In this document: piece after piece, positions 1-7,584 of the stretch
Layout: each line of letters opens with the position of its first letter
How positions within the stretch are numbered: the stretch's first letter is position 1
Assembly: GCA_003427395.1 (NCBI GenBank)
Contig: BFEA01000393.1
Location: 740,408 to 770,042 of the forward strand
DNA length: 29,635 nucleotides
Source: Chara braunii
Taxonomy: Eukaryota; Streptophyta; Charophyceae; Charales; Characeae
Reading direction: 5' to 3'
Notes under the pieces: generated by a model
The model's input: the letters and a program-made list of their open reading frames with translations, nothing else
The model's database searches: none
Told to the model about the DNA's origin: nothing
Made by a program: the position numbers and the translations under genes

Positions 1-59
1 CCCCGCTGATGCGTCAAGGCCGCTGACCCTTCCTTTTTCGAAATAAAAAGCAGTAGCAA

Positions 60-300
60 TATGTCGAATAACCCTGAATAGCAGTAGCAAGTTGTAGAAT
101 AAGCCCCAAATCGACTTGCTGAATAGGCCTGAATGGCAGCAGCAACTTGTTGAAAAAATATAGCCCTAAATGATCTTGCACCTGAAGCAACTTGTTGAAA
201 ATAGCCCTGAATAGCAGTCTCAACTTGCTGAATAGCCCGGACTGTGGTAGCCGTAGCAACTTGTTGAATAGTCCTGAATGTGCTTGCACCTGAAGAGGGC
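60..300. repeat. Degenerate tandem repeat, core GCAACTTGTTGAATAGCCCT
   Basis: About six units of roughly 30-45 bp share the core words AACTTGTTGAA or GACTTGCTGAA followed by TAGCCCTGAAT. Two units also carry CTTGCACCTGAAG. A further stray unit (GGAACTTGTTGAATGC) lies near 383-398. Spacing is irregular, so this is an old diverged minisatellite and not an array with spacers. The 91-residue open frame on the minus strand here is a by-product of the repeat. Confidence 0.75.
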
Positions 301-945
301 GATGTCCTATGAGTGAGTCTTAGTGTCGAAGAAAACTAGTATCGAGCAGGTTAAATAAAAAGCTGGATGAGCTTGTTAACAATAGGAACTTGTTGAATGC
401 AATAACCCGCTTGGCTCAAATCTGCAAAAGCTGTGTGTGGGCCCTAGGTCGTCACGTTTGGTCAAAGGCCTGACACACACGGGGGTGAAGACTCAAAAGT
501 CACGCCCTCAGTCTAAGAAAAGCCTTGGGCAAAAGCCTAAGGCCAAGGGGTATACCCAGGGGGGGGGGCAAAACCAGCATTCAGAGGCCCAACAAGGAAC
601 AGTTGACTTTGAGAAAGTCAACGGTCAACCCCAGCACGGGAATCCAGGCCCAGAGGTCAAAGTCAACCCGCTGGTCACAGCCACGGCCGTAAATCAGATG
701 CACATCATTGGCTGTCTGCAGGTATCCAGAAGAATCCGGTCCACGTGGGGACACGTGGGAAATCTGCAACTGTGCATCATCCAGGCCATTGGCTTCTGAT
801 TGATCTGGGCCGTCGACCCCAGGAGACCAGAGGCTGGTCAATCTAAGTCGAACACTGTAAGTTGACCCAGCCCCTGCTTGGAAAGTATTCAGCCTTGCGC
901 TTGGTTTGTTGCTGGTGTGACGACACAAGGTTGCTGGAGCTTTAT
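301..945. other. Non-coding stretch without recognisable gene
   Basis: No protein family is recognisable in any frame. The open frames on both strands (up to 120 residues) lack motifs and overlap each other. The only visible structure is a cluster of plant cis-element words at 602-757, listed separately, and a G-run near 560-568. The stretch is upstream of the first allantoinase exon seen here, so it is probably intron or transposon remnant. Confidence 0.5.
602..757. promoter_or_regulatory. Cluster of W-box and G-box words
   Basis: A perfect 9-bp inverted repeat (GTTGACTTT, 3-nt spacer, AAAGTCAAC) occupies 602-622. GGTCAACC follows at 623-630 and GGTCAAAGTCAACC at 655-668, giving several TTGAC cores, which are WRKY-type W-box words. 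Two CACGTG G-boxes start at 742 and 752, exactly 10 bp apart. In plants WRKY and bZIP/bHLH factors bind such words. No TATA box or downstream gene start is evident, so a promoter role is only a possibility; it may be an LTR remnant. Confidence 0.35.
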
Positions 946-1058
946 GCTACCGTCTTCACCCGAATAGAACGCCCGGTAATTATCGTCGCATCTGGGCTGA
1001 AAGTTGTGCCAGATACAGCTATAATGACCAGGCGTTCTATTCGGGTGAAGACGGTAGC
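946..1058. mobile_element. Palindromic MITE-like hairpin (113 bp)
   Basis: The arms 946-983 and 1021-1058 are inverted copies with 36 of 38 positions matching. The inner part also pairs partly (ATCTGG with CCAGAT), so the whole unit can fold into one hairpin. The terminal sequence TACCGTCTTC-A-CCCGAA is the same family as the ends of the element at 3632-4030. TA dinucleotides at the outer borders fit a TA target duplication as in Tc1/mariner-like MITEs, though the superfamily is an inference. No coding capacity. Confidence 0.75.
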
Positions 1059-1784
1059 GCCAGATTCTGAGTGTGGTCCCCACCCTTGAGGGAGATTATG
1101 CCGCCGTGGTCTTGGTCACATTGATTTCCACAGTGATAGAAGTGTGGGCGAGGAGGAGGAGGAGGAGGATCTGGACTGGTTGAGATTGATGTGTGTGTTG
1201 AGGAATGCTTACCTGGACTTACCTGTGACGTCGTCGTGTGCGCTTTGGTGGTCGTCTCCAAGAAAAAGATCTCTGCCATCCTCCTTGATTGCTGCTGACA
1301 TGGATGGAAGATGGGCGCTCTGTTGTGACCCGTTCATTGTGTATGCCAGAGATCGTCAGAGGAGAACTGTATTGCTGACGTGGTGAGAGAGGGAAATGCC
1401 CGAGGAGGAAGCGGGCAAGGGGAGGGACTATTGCTCTTGTGGGAACTCGCCTCCTCCTCCTCCTCCTCTCTGTCTCTTCTCCCCTGTCTCTCACCCTCTT
1501 CTCCGAGGTTCGAGACATTGGGAGATCGCATGTACTTTGGGCATGGATACATGAACGATTTTTGGAGACATTCTTGCTATGCTGAGTTGGACTTGTATCA
1601 CAACATTCGTGAGCTTCTCATCTGTCTGGGTTCATTGCATTGAACTTGAACAGCCTTGGAAATATCAGTGGCAACTTGGTGGTGTGCAAACTGGGTGACC
1701 TTATCAGACTATTTACTATTTATTCATCTCGCTTGGATTGGGTCGCTTGCCTGCTTTCTGACTGAGATTCTTTGTTTTCTGCAG
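1059..1784 (+). other. Probable intron upstream of first visible allantoinase exon
   Basis: No exon could be recognised. It holds a GGA triplet run (about 1150-1170), purine-rich and CTCC-rich stretches (1380-1500), and the 9-mer ACTTACCTG at 1217-1225 next to a near copy at 1207-1215. The last bases, TTTGTTTTCTGCAG (1771-1784), form a good polypyrimidine tract and 3' splice site for the exon that follows. Confidence 0.55.
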
Positions 1785-1844
1785 TCGTTTATGTGTCCTT
1801 CAGGGATTAACGACTTTCCTCAAACGAATTCACAGCATATCAAG
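1785..1844 (+). CDS. ALN: Allantoinase exon (SFMCPSGINDFP...QHIK)
   Basis: This 60-nt exon is bounded by TTTTCTGCAG on the left and AAG|GTCTGT on the right and encodes exactly 20 residues in phase 0. The motif SFMCPSGINDFP follows the lysine that is carbamylated and bridges the metals in family members; that lysine would be in the preceding, unseen exon. The last 18 nt and the 5' splice site are repeated at 1870-1912. The long open frame that continues into the CT tract is not coding. Confidence 0.87.
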
Positions 1845-1904
1845 GTCTGTCCAAACCCCTCCAAAACTCAATTCACAGCATATCAAGGTCTGTCCAAACC
1901 CCTC

Positions 1905-1995
<91 letters not shown>

Positions 1996-1996
1996 N

Positions 1997-2051
<55 letters not shown>

Positions 2052-5000
2052 AAACATTAGGTAGTGATAACACATGCACAGTAATGCATGCGAGCAAATT
2101 TCAATGCATAGAGTATTATATAATGTCTTGGAAATTGGTGTCTAGGTAATAACTTTCAGCTTCTAGCAAAATACACTCTATATGATCTAGGAGACTGGAA
2201 GACAACTTCCCTGGAAGACAACTCGATTAATGTTATGTATGTCCAGCCAGATTATCCTTTCCTATATTTCCAGTCTACGGACTCTACCCCCCGTTTCGCA
2301 GGAATATTTGGAGAATATGCAGGCTCACGTCAACCTTTCCTTTTTCTGTACTGAAATAAAAATAAATAAATGCAAAAAACAAAACTGGCAAGTCCAAGGA
2401 CCTGCCCAAAACACGGACTGAGACACACAGCTGATTTCTGAGTTTTGCCGTTTTCGAGTTTTGCCGCTAGAATGAATCCCTTGCTGAGATTCCCTTCCCG
2501 CTTTCTGCTGAGTTTTCTAAGTCTGTGTGTGTGCGTGCTTGCTGGTCTGCATGCCTGTCTGAGTGCTTGGCGGCTTGAGTGTGTGTGGGACCCGCAAGGG
2601 TACTTGCTTGCTTGGAAGGCCCCGTGGGGCCTGTACTTACCTGTGGCCGTGACATTGAGGGTTGCAGCGGGGAAAGCACTCAAGTAGGGGGAGTAGGCCC
2701 ACGGCACTCAGAGCAGCGGGGAAAAACACTCAAGTAGCAGGTAGGCCGGTACCACTCACATAGCAGTAGATGTGTCGGGGACTGGAGGCCGAGCAGACGA
2801 AGACAAAAAGGTGGCATTCTTACAGGCCCAGTAGTTGTAGGCTAGGTCTAGGCGGGTACCAGTCCAAGTAGTCTGCGTCTAGGGTCTGTACGGGCGATAC
2901 AGGCGATATCAGAGTCTGCAATGATGTTTCCCTCTGAAAAGTAGGAGGTACCGGTTGCTCGGAGGCCGTGCGTCCTGGAAGTCGCCGCCCAAGAGGCAAG
3001 TTGGCCGCTATATCTCCAGGAAGAGCAAAGAGTTCCTCCTCGTTTTGCTGTGTGCAAGTTTGGACGTCACACTGCTGGAGCGCTGGAGGAGCAGCGCTAG
3101 TGTGCAGCGCTGTGTGGGGAAGAAGGGCGCCCCGCTCTCCACCTCGGTTATGGTGGAGGAGCTCGGGTAGGAGGAGGAGGAAGAAGGGACTAGGAGAGGG
3201 CAGCGCCAGGGGTACTTACCTGGCTATGACGGATGCCATCTTCTTCACCTTGGTGGGCGCTGCATCTGGAAGGGCCCCCGTTGGGGTCGTATCTCGTATT
3301 TGTCTTAAGTTTTCTGAGCTTTGAACTCCTGATTTAAAATTTTTAATTCTGTGGATGTGTTTGGTCGCAGGCAGCATTGCCAGTTTTGGCAAAGCACAAA
3401 CGACCTCTGCTTGTTCATGCTGAGCTCCCGCAAACAATATCAAGTGAAGATTCTCCTTCCACCCATGCAACAGAGGAACCACTTCGCTTGGAGGATCCGA
3501 GGGCGTATGAAACATACCTGAAATCTAGACCACATTCCTGGTGAGCCCCATGCTTTGTAAAACAGTGAAGGTGAATCAATTTGTGTCACATGGATTATAT
3601 TATATATATTATATATGGCTAACGTATTGACTACTACCGTCTTCTCCCGAACATAACGCATATGTGTTGTAAACGAATACAAGTTATATAACGCATAGGT
3701 TGCTTTCTATTCGAATACAATGCACATGCGTTCGATTCGAACAGCCCTTTTTTTTTTTTTTCCTGGAGAGGTCGAGTAAGCAAGCTTACCCATATGACCC
3801 CTCCGTGGCCAATAATTTAATATTGTGTGGTCCGATGGACCACAGATCAGATGATAATTAAACTGATCAGAACAGATACAGTGCACTCGATCTGACTTAG
3901 CCAAAAGGCCGAGAAAGGTATTAACAGCCCTTATTTTCAAATACAACGCTTATGCGTTCTATTTGAATTCCCAAATTTTTAAAACTCAAATACAATGCAT
4001 ATGCATTATGTTAGGGGGAAGAAGGTAGTAACTCTTAGTATGAAATTACTATGAACCTTCCTGGTGAGCCCCATGCTTTGTAATAAAACAGTCAGAACTT
4101 GTGAAAGTGAATCAATTTGTTTCGTGTGGATATATATTATATATTATATAATATATATATGGCTAACGTATTGACTACTATAGTACTACGATCTTAGGAT
4201 TAAGTTAGGATAAGCCTCTTGATTTGGTTTTTAAATTTTAATTTAATTATTCTCTTTTGACCTGCCACTGGCTGCCAGACTTAACTTTTGTGTGTCTGGG
4301 GTGTTGGACAGCGTGCCAAGAAAACACTGGTGTCGCCTGCTGCAGGTTGTGCTATCTGCCGATGGCACGGCAAGGCTCTGGCGACGACAGTGTGCGTCTG
4401 GTTTGTTGCGTCTTTCCAGCATGTGGTCTTGTTGTGTCTGGTTTGTGTCTGGTTTGTGTCTTTCGGTCGTGTGTTCTTGTGTCTGGTTTTTGTCTGGTTT
4501 GTAGTCTGGTCTGTGTCTGGTTTGTGTACGGTTTGTGTCTGGTTCATTGCGTCTTTCCATCGTGTGTTCACGGGCAAAAAAGTGAGCTCTGTGGTGGATT
4601 GGCCTGAAGCGCGGAGGAGACGATGAAAAAACTGTAAAGAAAAAAAAAAAAAGGGTAAGATGATAGATCGATGGCTGGGAAAGGAAAGATGTGTTTTGTT
4701 TTGTGCGCTGCTTGAATAGGAAGGAAGGTGGGTGTATGTGGTCACAGGAGGTGGAGAGATTTGTGTCCGACATGGGTGCGGTTGTATGCTGGCACTGTCT
4801 GCAGAAGAAGGGGGTAAGGTACGCACTTGATACGCGCCTGGCGTATCAATGCCGCCAGGGTTATCTAGTTCCTGTACGCCTCGCTTTCTTCATGTATCAT
4901 TTCCCATGGAGAATGCTTTCTGAGGACTCGTGAGGAGGAGGTCCTTCCCGGCCTCACAGGAGTATTGTGGCAATTAATTGTAGGTGCGTGGCGGATGTGT

Positions 5001-5230
5001 GTGTTGTTGTGTGTTGTTGTGTGTTGTGTCTGTGTGTTGTGTCTGTGTGTGTGGCTGTGCACGTTGTCGTTCTTGATGTCAAATGTTCATTTGTGCCTGT
5101 TCTTAGGGAGAATGCTGCAATCAGGCAGCTGATTGAAGTGGGAGAGTCAACTAAGAAGGGCAGGGAGGCAGAAGGGGCAAGCATCCACATTGTGCACCTT
5201 GCCGATGCCAACTCACTGTCGATAATTCAG
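1785..5230 (+). CDS. ALN: Allantoinase, three internal exons (partial gene)
   Basis: Allantoinase (EC 3.5.2.5) hydrolyses allantoin to allantoate in purine catabolism and belongs to the amidohydrolase superfamily with a dinuclear metal site. The exons are 1785-1844, 3371-3540 and 5107-5230. Joined, they give 118 codons in one open frame with hallmark segments SFMCPSGINDFP, KRPLLVHAE, YETYLKSRPHSW and IHIVHLADA, in the order known from plant allantoinases. Phases agree: 0 after the first exon, 2 after the second, with the split TG/G tryptophan restored. The histidines of VHAE and IVHLAD are expected metal ligands. The start, the lysine-bearing segment just before the first exon and the whole C-terminal half are missing. 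No continuing exon was seen between 5231 and 29635. It is uncertain whether the gene is functional; the exon sequences themselves have no stop. Confidence 0.87.
1827..1912 (+). repeat. Perfect 43-bp tandem duplication spanning exon end and 5' splice site
   Basis: Units 1827-1869 and 1870-1912 are identical over 43 bp. Each contains the exon end CAGCATATCAAG followed by the donor GTCTGT. The duplication therefore creates a second donor at 1888. Using it would add 43 nt, which is not a multiple of three, and would shift the frame into the next exon. Confidence 0.95.
1910..2046. repeat. (CT)n microsatellite, about 68 units
   Basis: A nearly pure CT dinucleotide run with one N at 1996, where the two halves are out of register. 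It starts directly after the 43-bp duplication, about 65 nt downstream of the allantoinase donor. In the transcript it would be a very long pyrimidine tract inside the intron. Predicted SLSLSL or ERERER proteins here are artefacts. Confidence 0.97.
2047..3370 (+). other. Allantoinase intron remainder (between first and second visible exons)
   Basis: No exon or known element is recognisable apart from the 49-bp tandem repeat at 2664-2759 and two ACTTACCTG words at 2635 and 3214. The stretch includes TG-rich (2521-2590) and GGA-rich (3160-3200) segments. It ends with GTGTTTGGTCGCAG (3357-3370), the 3' splice site used by the next exon. Confidence 0.6.
2664..2759. repeat. Two diverged ~49-bp tandem units
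   Basis: Both units begin GCAGCGGGGAAA and contain CACTCAAGTAG followed by GTAGGCC; they start at 2664 and 2713. They differ by small indels. No function is apparent. Confidence 0.75.
3371..3540 (+). CDS. ALN: Allantoinase exon (VLAKHKRPLLVHAE...KSRPHSW)
   Basis: The 170-nt exon starts after the acceptor GGTCGCAG and ends TTCCTG|GTGAGC, leaving phase 2. It encodes 56 residues plus the first two bases of a tryptophan codon. VHAE carries a metal-ligand histidine (codon 3416-3418). The central part between ELPQT and LEDPRAY is a serine/threonine-rich, acidic linker that is variable in the family. The exon end and donor are duplicated at 4058-4069. Confidence 0.88.
3535..3636 (+). repeat. Direct repeat copy 1 (exon end, donor, AT-rich intron start)
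   Basis: This begins TTCCTGGTGAGCCCC, runs through GAATCAATTTGT and a TATATT-rich stretch and ends GGCTAACGTATTGACTACTA. Copy 2 is at 4058-4180. The first six bases are exon; the rest is intron. Confidence 0.9.
3632..4030. mobile_element. MITE with ~28-bp terminal inverted repeats, interrupted by a U2 retrocopy
   Basis: The left end TACTACCGTCTTCTCCCGAA and the right end (reverse complement TACTACCTTCTTCCCCCTAA) match at 24 of 28 positions and continue through ACATAAYGC. Inside are further short palindromic words of the form AATACAATGCATATGCRTT, so the original unit was largely one long palindrome. Removing the U2 insertion and one target copy leaves about 216 bp, a typical MITE size. The ends belong to the same family as the hairpin at 946-1058. 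A TA target duplication is plausible. It sits at the junction of the 100-bp direct repeats. Confidence 0.75.
3762..3921 (-). pseudogene. U2 snRNA retropseudogene
   Basis: The minus strand starts ATACCTTTCTCGGCCTTTTG, the 5' end of U2 RNA, and continues with TATCTGTTCT, ATCAGTTTAAT, the stem-loop around CCATCGG and AATATTAAAT, in U2 order. It ends with CTCCAGG and a tail of about 14 A (T run 3748-3761). A 10-bp target duplication AACAGCCCTT flanks it at 3740-3749 and 3923-3932. These are hallmarks of LINE-mediated retroposition. The branch-site recognition box GTAGTA is replaced by a longer, altered segment (GTGCACTGTATC). The Sm site reads ATTATTGG, and the 3' stem-loop appears internally shortened. 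At 160 nt it is shorter than a normal plant U2 of roughly 190-200 nt. It is almost certainly not functional. Confidence 0.93.
4058..4180 (+). repeat. Direct repeat copy 2, carrying a decoy 5' splice site
   Basis: The second copy of the segment at 3535-3636 again starts TTCCTGGTGAGCCCC and ends TTGACTACTA. It carries a 3-nt and an approximately 12-nt insertion and a longer TA-rich run. The potential donor GTGAGC at 4064-4069 is preceded by the same six exon bases. Confidence 0.9.
4391..4570. repeat. Minisatellite of TGTGTCTGGTT units
   Basis: Roughly ten imperfect copies of an 11-12 bp unit (TGTGTCTGGTT) occur, with a higher-order repeat: the block TTGCGTCTTTCCA with TGTG after it appears near 4405 and again near 4548. 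It lies in the second allantoinase intron. Confidence 0.8.
4986..5062. repeat. TGTGTTGT low-complexity tract
   Basis: Repeated GTGTGTTGT and GTCTGTGTGTTGT words ending about 45 bases before the acceptor of the third allantoinase exon. It is simple-sequence DNA without a coding signature. Confidence 0.8.
5107..5230 (+). CDS. ALN: Allantoinase exon (ENAAIRQLIEV...IHIVHLADA)
   Basis: The exon follows CCTGTTCTTAG. Its first G completes the tryptophan codon begun in the previous exon, then ENAAIRQLIEV and GASIHIVHLADANSLSIIQ follow in frame. IHIVHLAD contains a conserved metal-ligand histidine. No GT donor is available at the end of the homology. The best border is ATTCAG|GCAAGG at 5230/5231, a GC-type 5' splice site with otherwise ideal consensus. 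If the exon instead ran on, it would hit a stop at 5258. The exon identity is firm; the 3' border is inferred. Confidence 0.85.
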
Positions 5231-5415
5231 GCAAGGGCAAGACAAAGATCCATATGACCCATCATCACCCATGTCCTTTTTGTCTATCCGACATCTACCA
5301 TTCAAAGAACCATATGACCCCTCCATCAAACGCAAGGCAAACAACCCATCTGTATATTCATCCATCCATCCATACCATCCTACTGCCTGTCTATCTACCC
5401 TTTCCCCCATCCTTC
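5231..5415 (+). other. Start of downstream allantoinase intron
   Basis: This holds a short direct repeat, AAGATCCATATGACCC (5246) and AAGAACCATATGACCC (5307), and pyrimidine-rich sequence. It lies between the last visible exon and the inferred start of retroelement 1. Confidence 0.5.
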
Positions 5416-6055
5416 TGCGAGGCACAAGGCCTCCGTAAGCCCTACTGGGCCCTGTTATCAGCAAGGTCGGCCGCCCTAAGTGAAGGCAGGCCCGACCTAG
5501 GCCTATTTTGGACCACGCAACTGGGGAAAATTCAGGCAGTTGCGCAGCGCCAAGGCCCAGGCTGCCTCTATCGTATGTAACTGAGGCAGGCCCTGGGCCA
5601 GATACGCAACATGGACCAAACACAGGCTGCGGGCAGTTGGGCACGGGTAACCACCACAGGCCCTGGGCCTTATTCGTTTGGTCCGAGGCTCAGCCTCTCG
5701 GGGCCTACCGGAAGCGTCTGGGCCGGGGCCCAGTACAGCGTTGCCGCCCGCAGCAGGCAGGCCACTTCTATTTAGGAAAGGGCCTGCCTCCAGATTCGGG
5801 GACGGCTGCATGCTGCACAAGCGCTGCTGCACTTAACGCTGGCCAGCGCTCACGCGCTCACGGGCGAGCTGGATGAGCAGGCAGCCATAGCCGAGCTGCG
5901 TTGCACTATGCTGGATGGGGCGCATGGTGGTCCTTGGGTGCATGTGGCATCTGTGAGTGGGTTGTGAGTGATATGAGAGACATACCTGGTGCTTGAGGCG
6001 AACGGCGTTGGCCGAGATCTGCTCGTACTTCGGGGAGCTGTTGACGTCACCAGCG

Positions 6056-6490
6056 GCATTGTAGATAGGCTAGATAGGATCTGCCATTTGTAGTTTGGGT
6101 GCGGAGCACCAGATAGGATGTCGACATTGGTTCTTTGTTGATGATGATGCGACTATTCCAGCATTGTCACTTATGAGCTTTTGCTGTGCTCTTATTTGGT
6201 GGAACTCGTGTTGCAATTCTGCTTTTGGTTCGAGGTCACGACTATCTGGTCTCATGTGTATGATGCTGCTTGGTTTCTGAAGTTTGCTATCACTAATTTT
6301 CCTTGCAATTTGGTATCGGAGCTGTGGTACGGTGCGTTAATCTGGCGCTTGTCTTCTGCCTATGCGGTACATACATGCGGTCTGCTGGGTGAGCAGCCGT
6401 AGGGAGTGTGTAGTGAGGAGGGCGAAGGCAATCAGGCGACCCAGGAGGAGAGGGGTATCGCCAGAAAGGCTATGTGGTGATTAATGGGTG
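6056..6490 (+). mobile_element. Segment absent from element 2, with LTR end and primer-binding site
   Basis: This part interrupts the similarity between elements 1 and 2. Within it, CTTGCA at 6302-6307 followed three bases later by TGGTATCGGAGC (6311-6322) resembles an LTR end and a primer-binding site for initiator methionine tRNA; the usual plant form is TGGTATCAGAGC, one mismatch. It could be the true junction of element 1 or the remnant of a different nested retrotransposon. Confidence 0.4.
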
Positions 6491-6959
6491 TTCGCAGTGT
6501 TATGAGAACTATCTGATGTGAGATTGATGCTGAGGTGGAACGGGGGTGTAATGCTGGTTGTGCCGAAGCAGCGATTGGTCATCACAATCGGCATCAGGTC
6601 ATGTGGTGAGAATATTTGTGGTTGGGGACAGCTATTTTGAGGTACGTTGCTCTTAACCTTATCCACCCTCGTCAACACTTCTTACCGTGAGGATGTGTGT
6701 TCTGTCTTGAGAGTCCTCTTGTGTGAGGAGTCGAGTGCGCTCAACCTTGAGAGTCGGCACTGTTCGCATGGAGCATGTGGAAGGAGAGGGAGGAGCTATC
6801 TGAAGGGCCCTGGACGAAGCACTGGGTCACGGTCACCATGCCAACCCACCGGAGTAGAGCACGCATGCTTTGCTATTTTGTCCTTTGTCTGCTCGCTGCG
6901 CTGATAGATGGGTGATGAGGGGCAGGCCAGCCCTACCAGGGAGAGGAGTACCGGGCGTC

Positions 6960-6967
6960 TATAAATA
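6960..6967 (+). promoter_or_regulatory. LTR TATA box (element 1)
   Basis: TATAAATA in the context CGTCTATAAATAAG. The same box with similar flanks occurs in element 2 on the minus strand at 22627-22634, so it is conserved between the two copies as expected for an LTR promoter. Confidence 0.55.
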
Positions 6968-7584
6968 AGTTCCCGTGGGGTACCTTCCTTTGGTTGTGAT
7001 CATCGTCCTGTCTGCGACGTTAAATAGTTCCTGAGGACTCCGGGGGCCGTCCTCAAACGCCTCTTGATCAGCCAATCGGTCGGTGTAAGGCTCGCTGCAC
7101 GCGAGGGTAAACATCGTGCAGGGCTGGCCAGCTCAGCATACACTCGGGGCACAGGGGTGGGCTGTGTGCACACCTTTAGACACACACGCTATCTGGATCG
7201 CTCAGAGACGCTGACGTCAAGAGACAATTAGGAAGAATTGAGGGAGGGGTGGATTCCAACTGATAAGTTCGAGAAAATTCCATTCTGCCAACAGGCCCAA
7301 CAAATGATTCTATTTTTAATTTGATTAGTTAGATGGACGACCATTAACATCTGTCAGACAGCATAGGTAGAAACATTTTTTGCTCATTTACTTTTCTGTT
7401 TGCGGACTAGTCCAAGTAAAATAGTTTCGTTTGTAGGAATCTGGACTTACCTGTTGGACCCCAAATGTATAGACTCTGACACAACCACCAATTATTTATT
7501 TATTTATTTTAAATTGGTTTGTGCACTACACTGCGGTAGGCATCGAGTGTGACCTAGTGCAGATTGTGTGCAGTTTTGTAGCTT

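Larger units (their letters stand above)
4181..5106 (+). other. Allantoinase intron (between second and third visible exons)
   Basis: No exon is recognisable. It contains the GTTTGTGTCTG minisatellite (4391-4570), an A run (4639-4652), a TG-rich tract (4986-5062) and the acceptor CCTGTTCTTAG (5096-5106). The long minus-strand frames rich in Q, T and H come from the minisatellite. Confidence 0.6.
5416..7584 (+). repeat. LTR or LTR plus leader of element 1
   Basis: 5416-6055 and about 6490-7560 are homologous to 23955-23275 and about 23090-22030 on the minus strand, so both belong to one element family. A TATA box lies at 6960-6967. Two border models exist. Model one is a 2-kb LTR ending near 7455 before GTTGGACCCC. 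Model two is an 0.9-kb LTR, TG at 5416 to CA at 6307, followed by the primer-site-like TGGTATCGGAGC at 6311. The TATA position favours the first; the primer site favours the second. Confidence 0.55.

Noticed and set aside
60-300. CRISPR array
   Set aside because: Units are diverged, contiguous and irregular, without unique spacers, and the DNA is eukaryotic.
946-1058. microRNA precursor
   Set aside because: The hairpin ends match the MITE at 3632-4030, so a transposon origin is the simpler explanation; no small-RNA data.
1656-2060. 134-residue open frame with long SLSLSL tail as a gene
   Set aside because: Only 1785-1844 is coding (allantoinase exon); the rest is intron and CT microsatellite.
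2445-2707. Overlapping 80-125 residue frames near a TG-rich stretch
   Set aside because: Low-complexity translations on both strands, inside an intron.
3211-3330. U1 snRNA copy starting at TACTTACCTGG
   Set aside because: Only the first ten bases match U1; the following sequence does not.
3762-3921. Functional U2 snRNA gene
   Set aside because: A tail, target duplication, destroyed branch-site box, altered Sm site and shortened 3' end.
4243-4826. Minus-strand Q/T/H-rich open frames of 176 and 181 residues
   Set aside because: They are translations of the TGTGTCTGGTT minisatellite and overlap each other in two frames; no domain.
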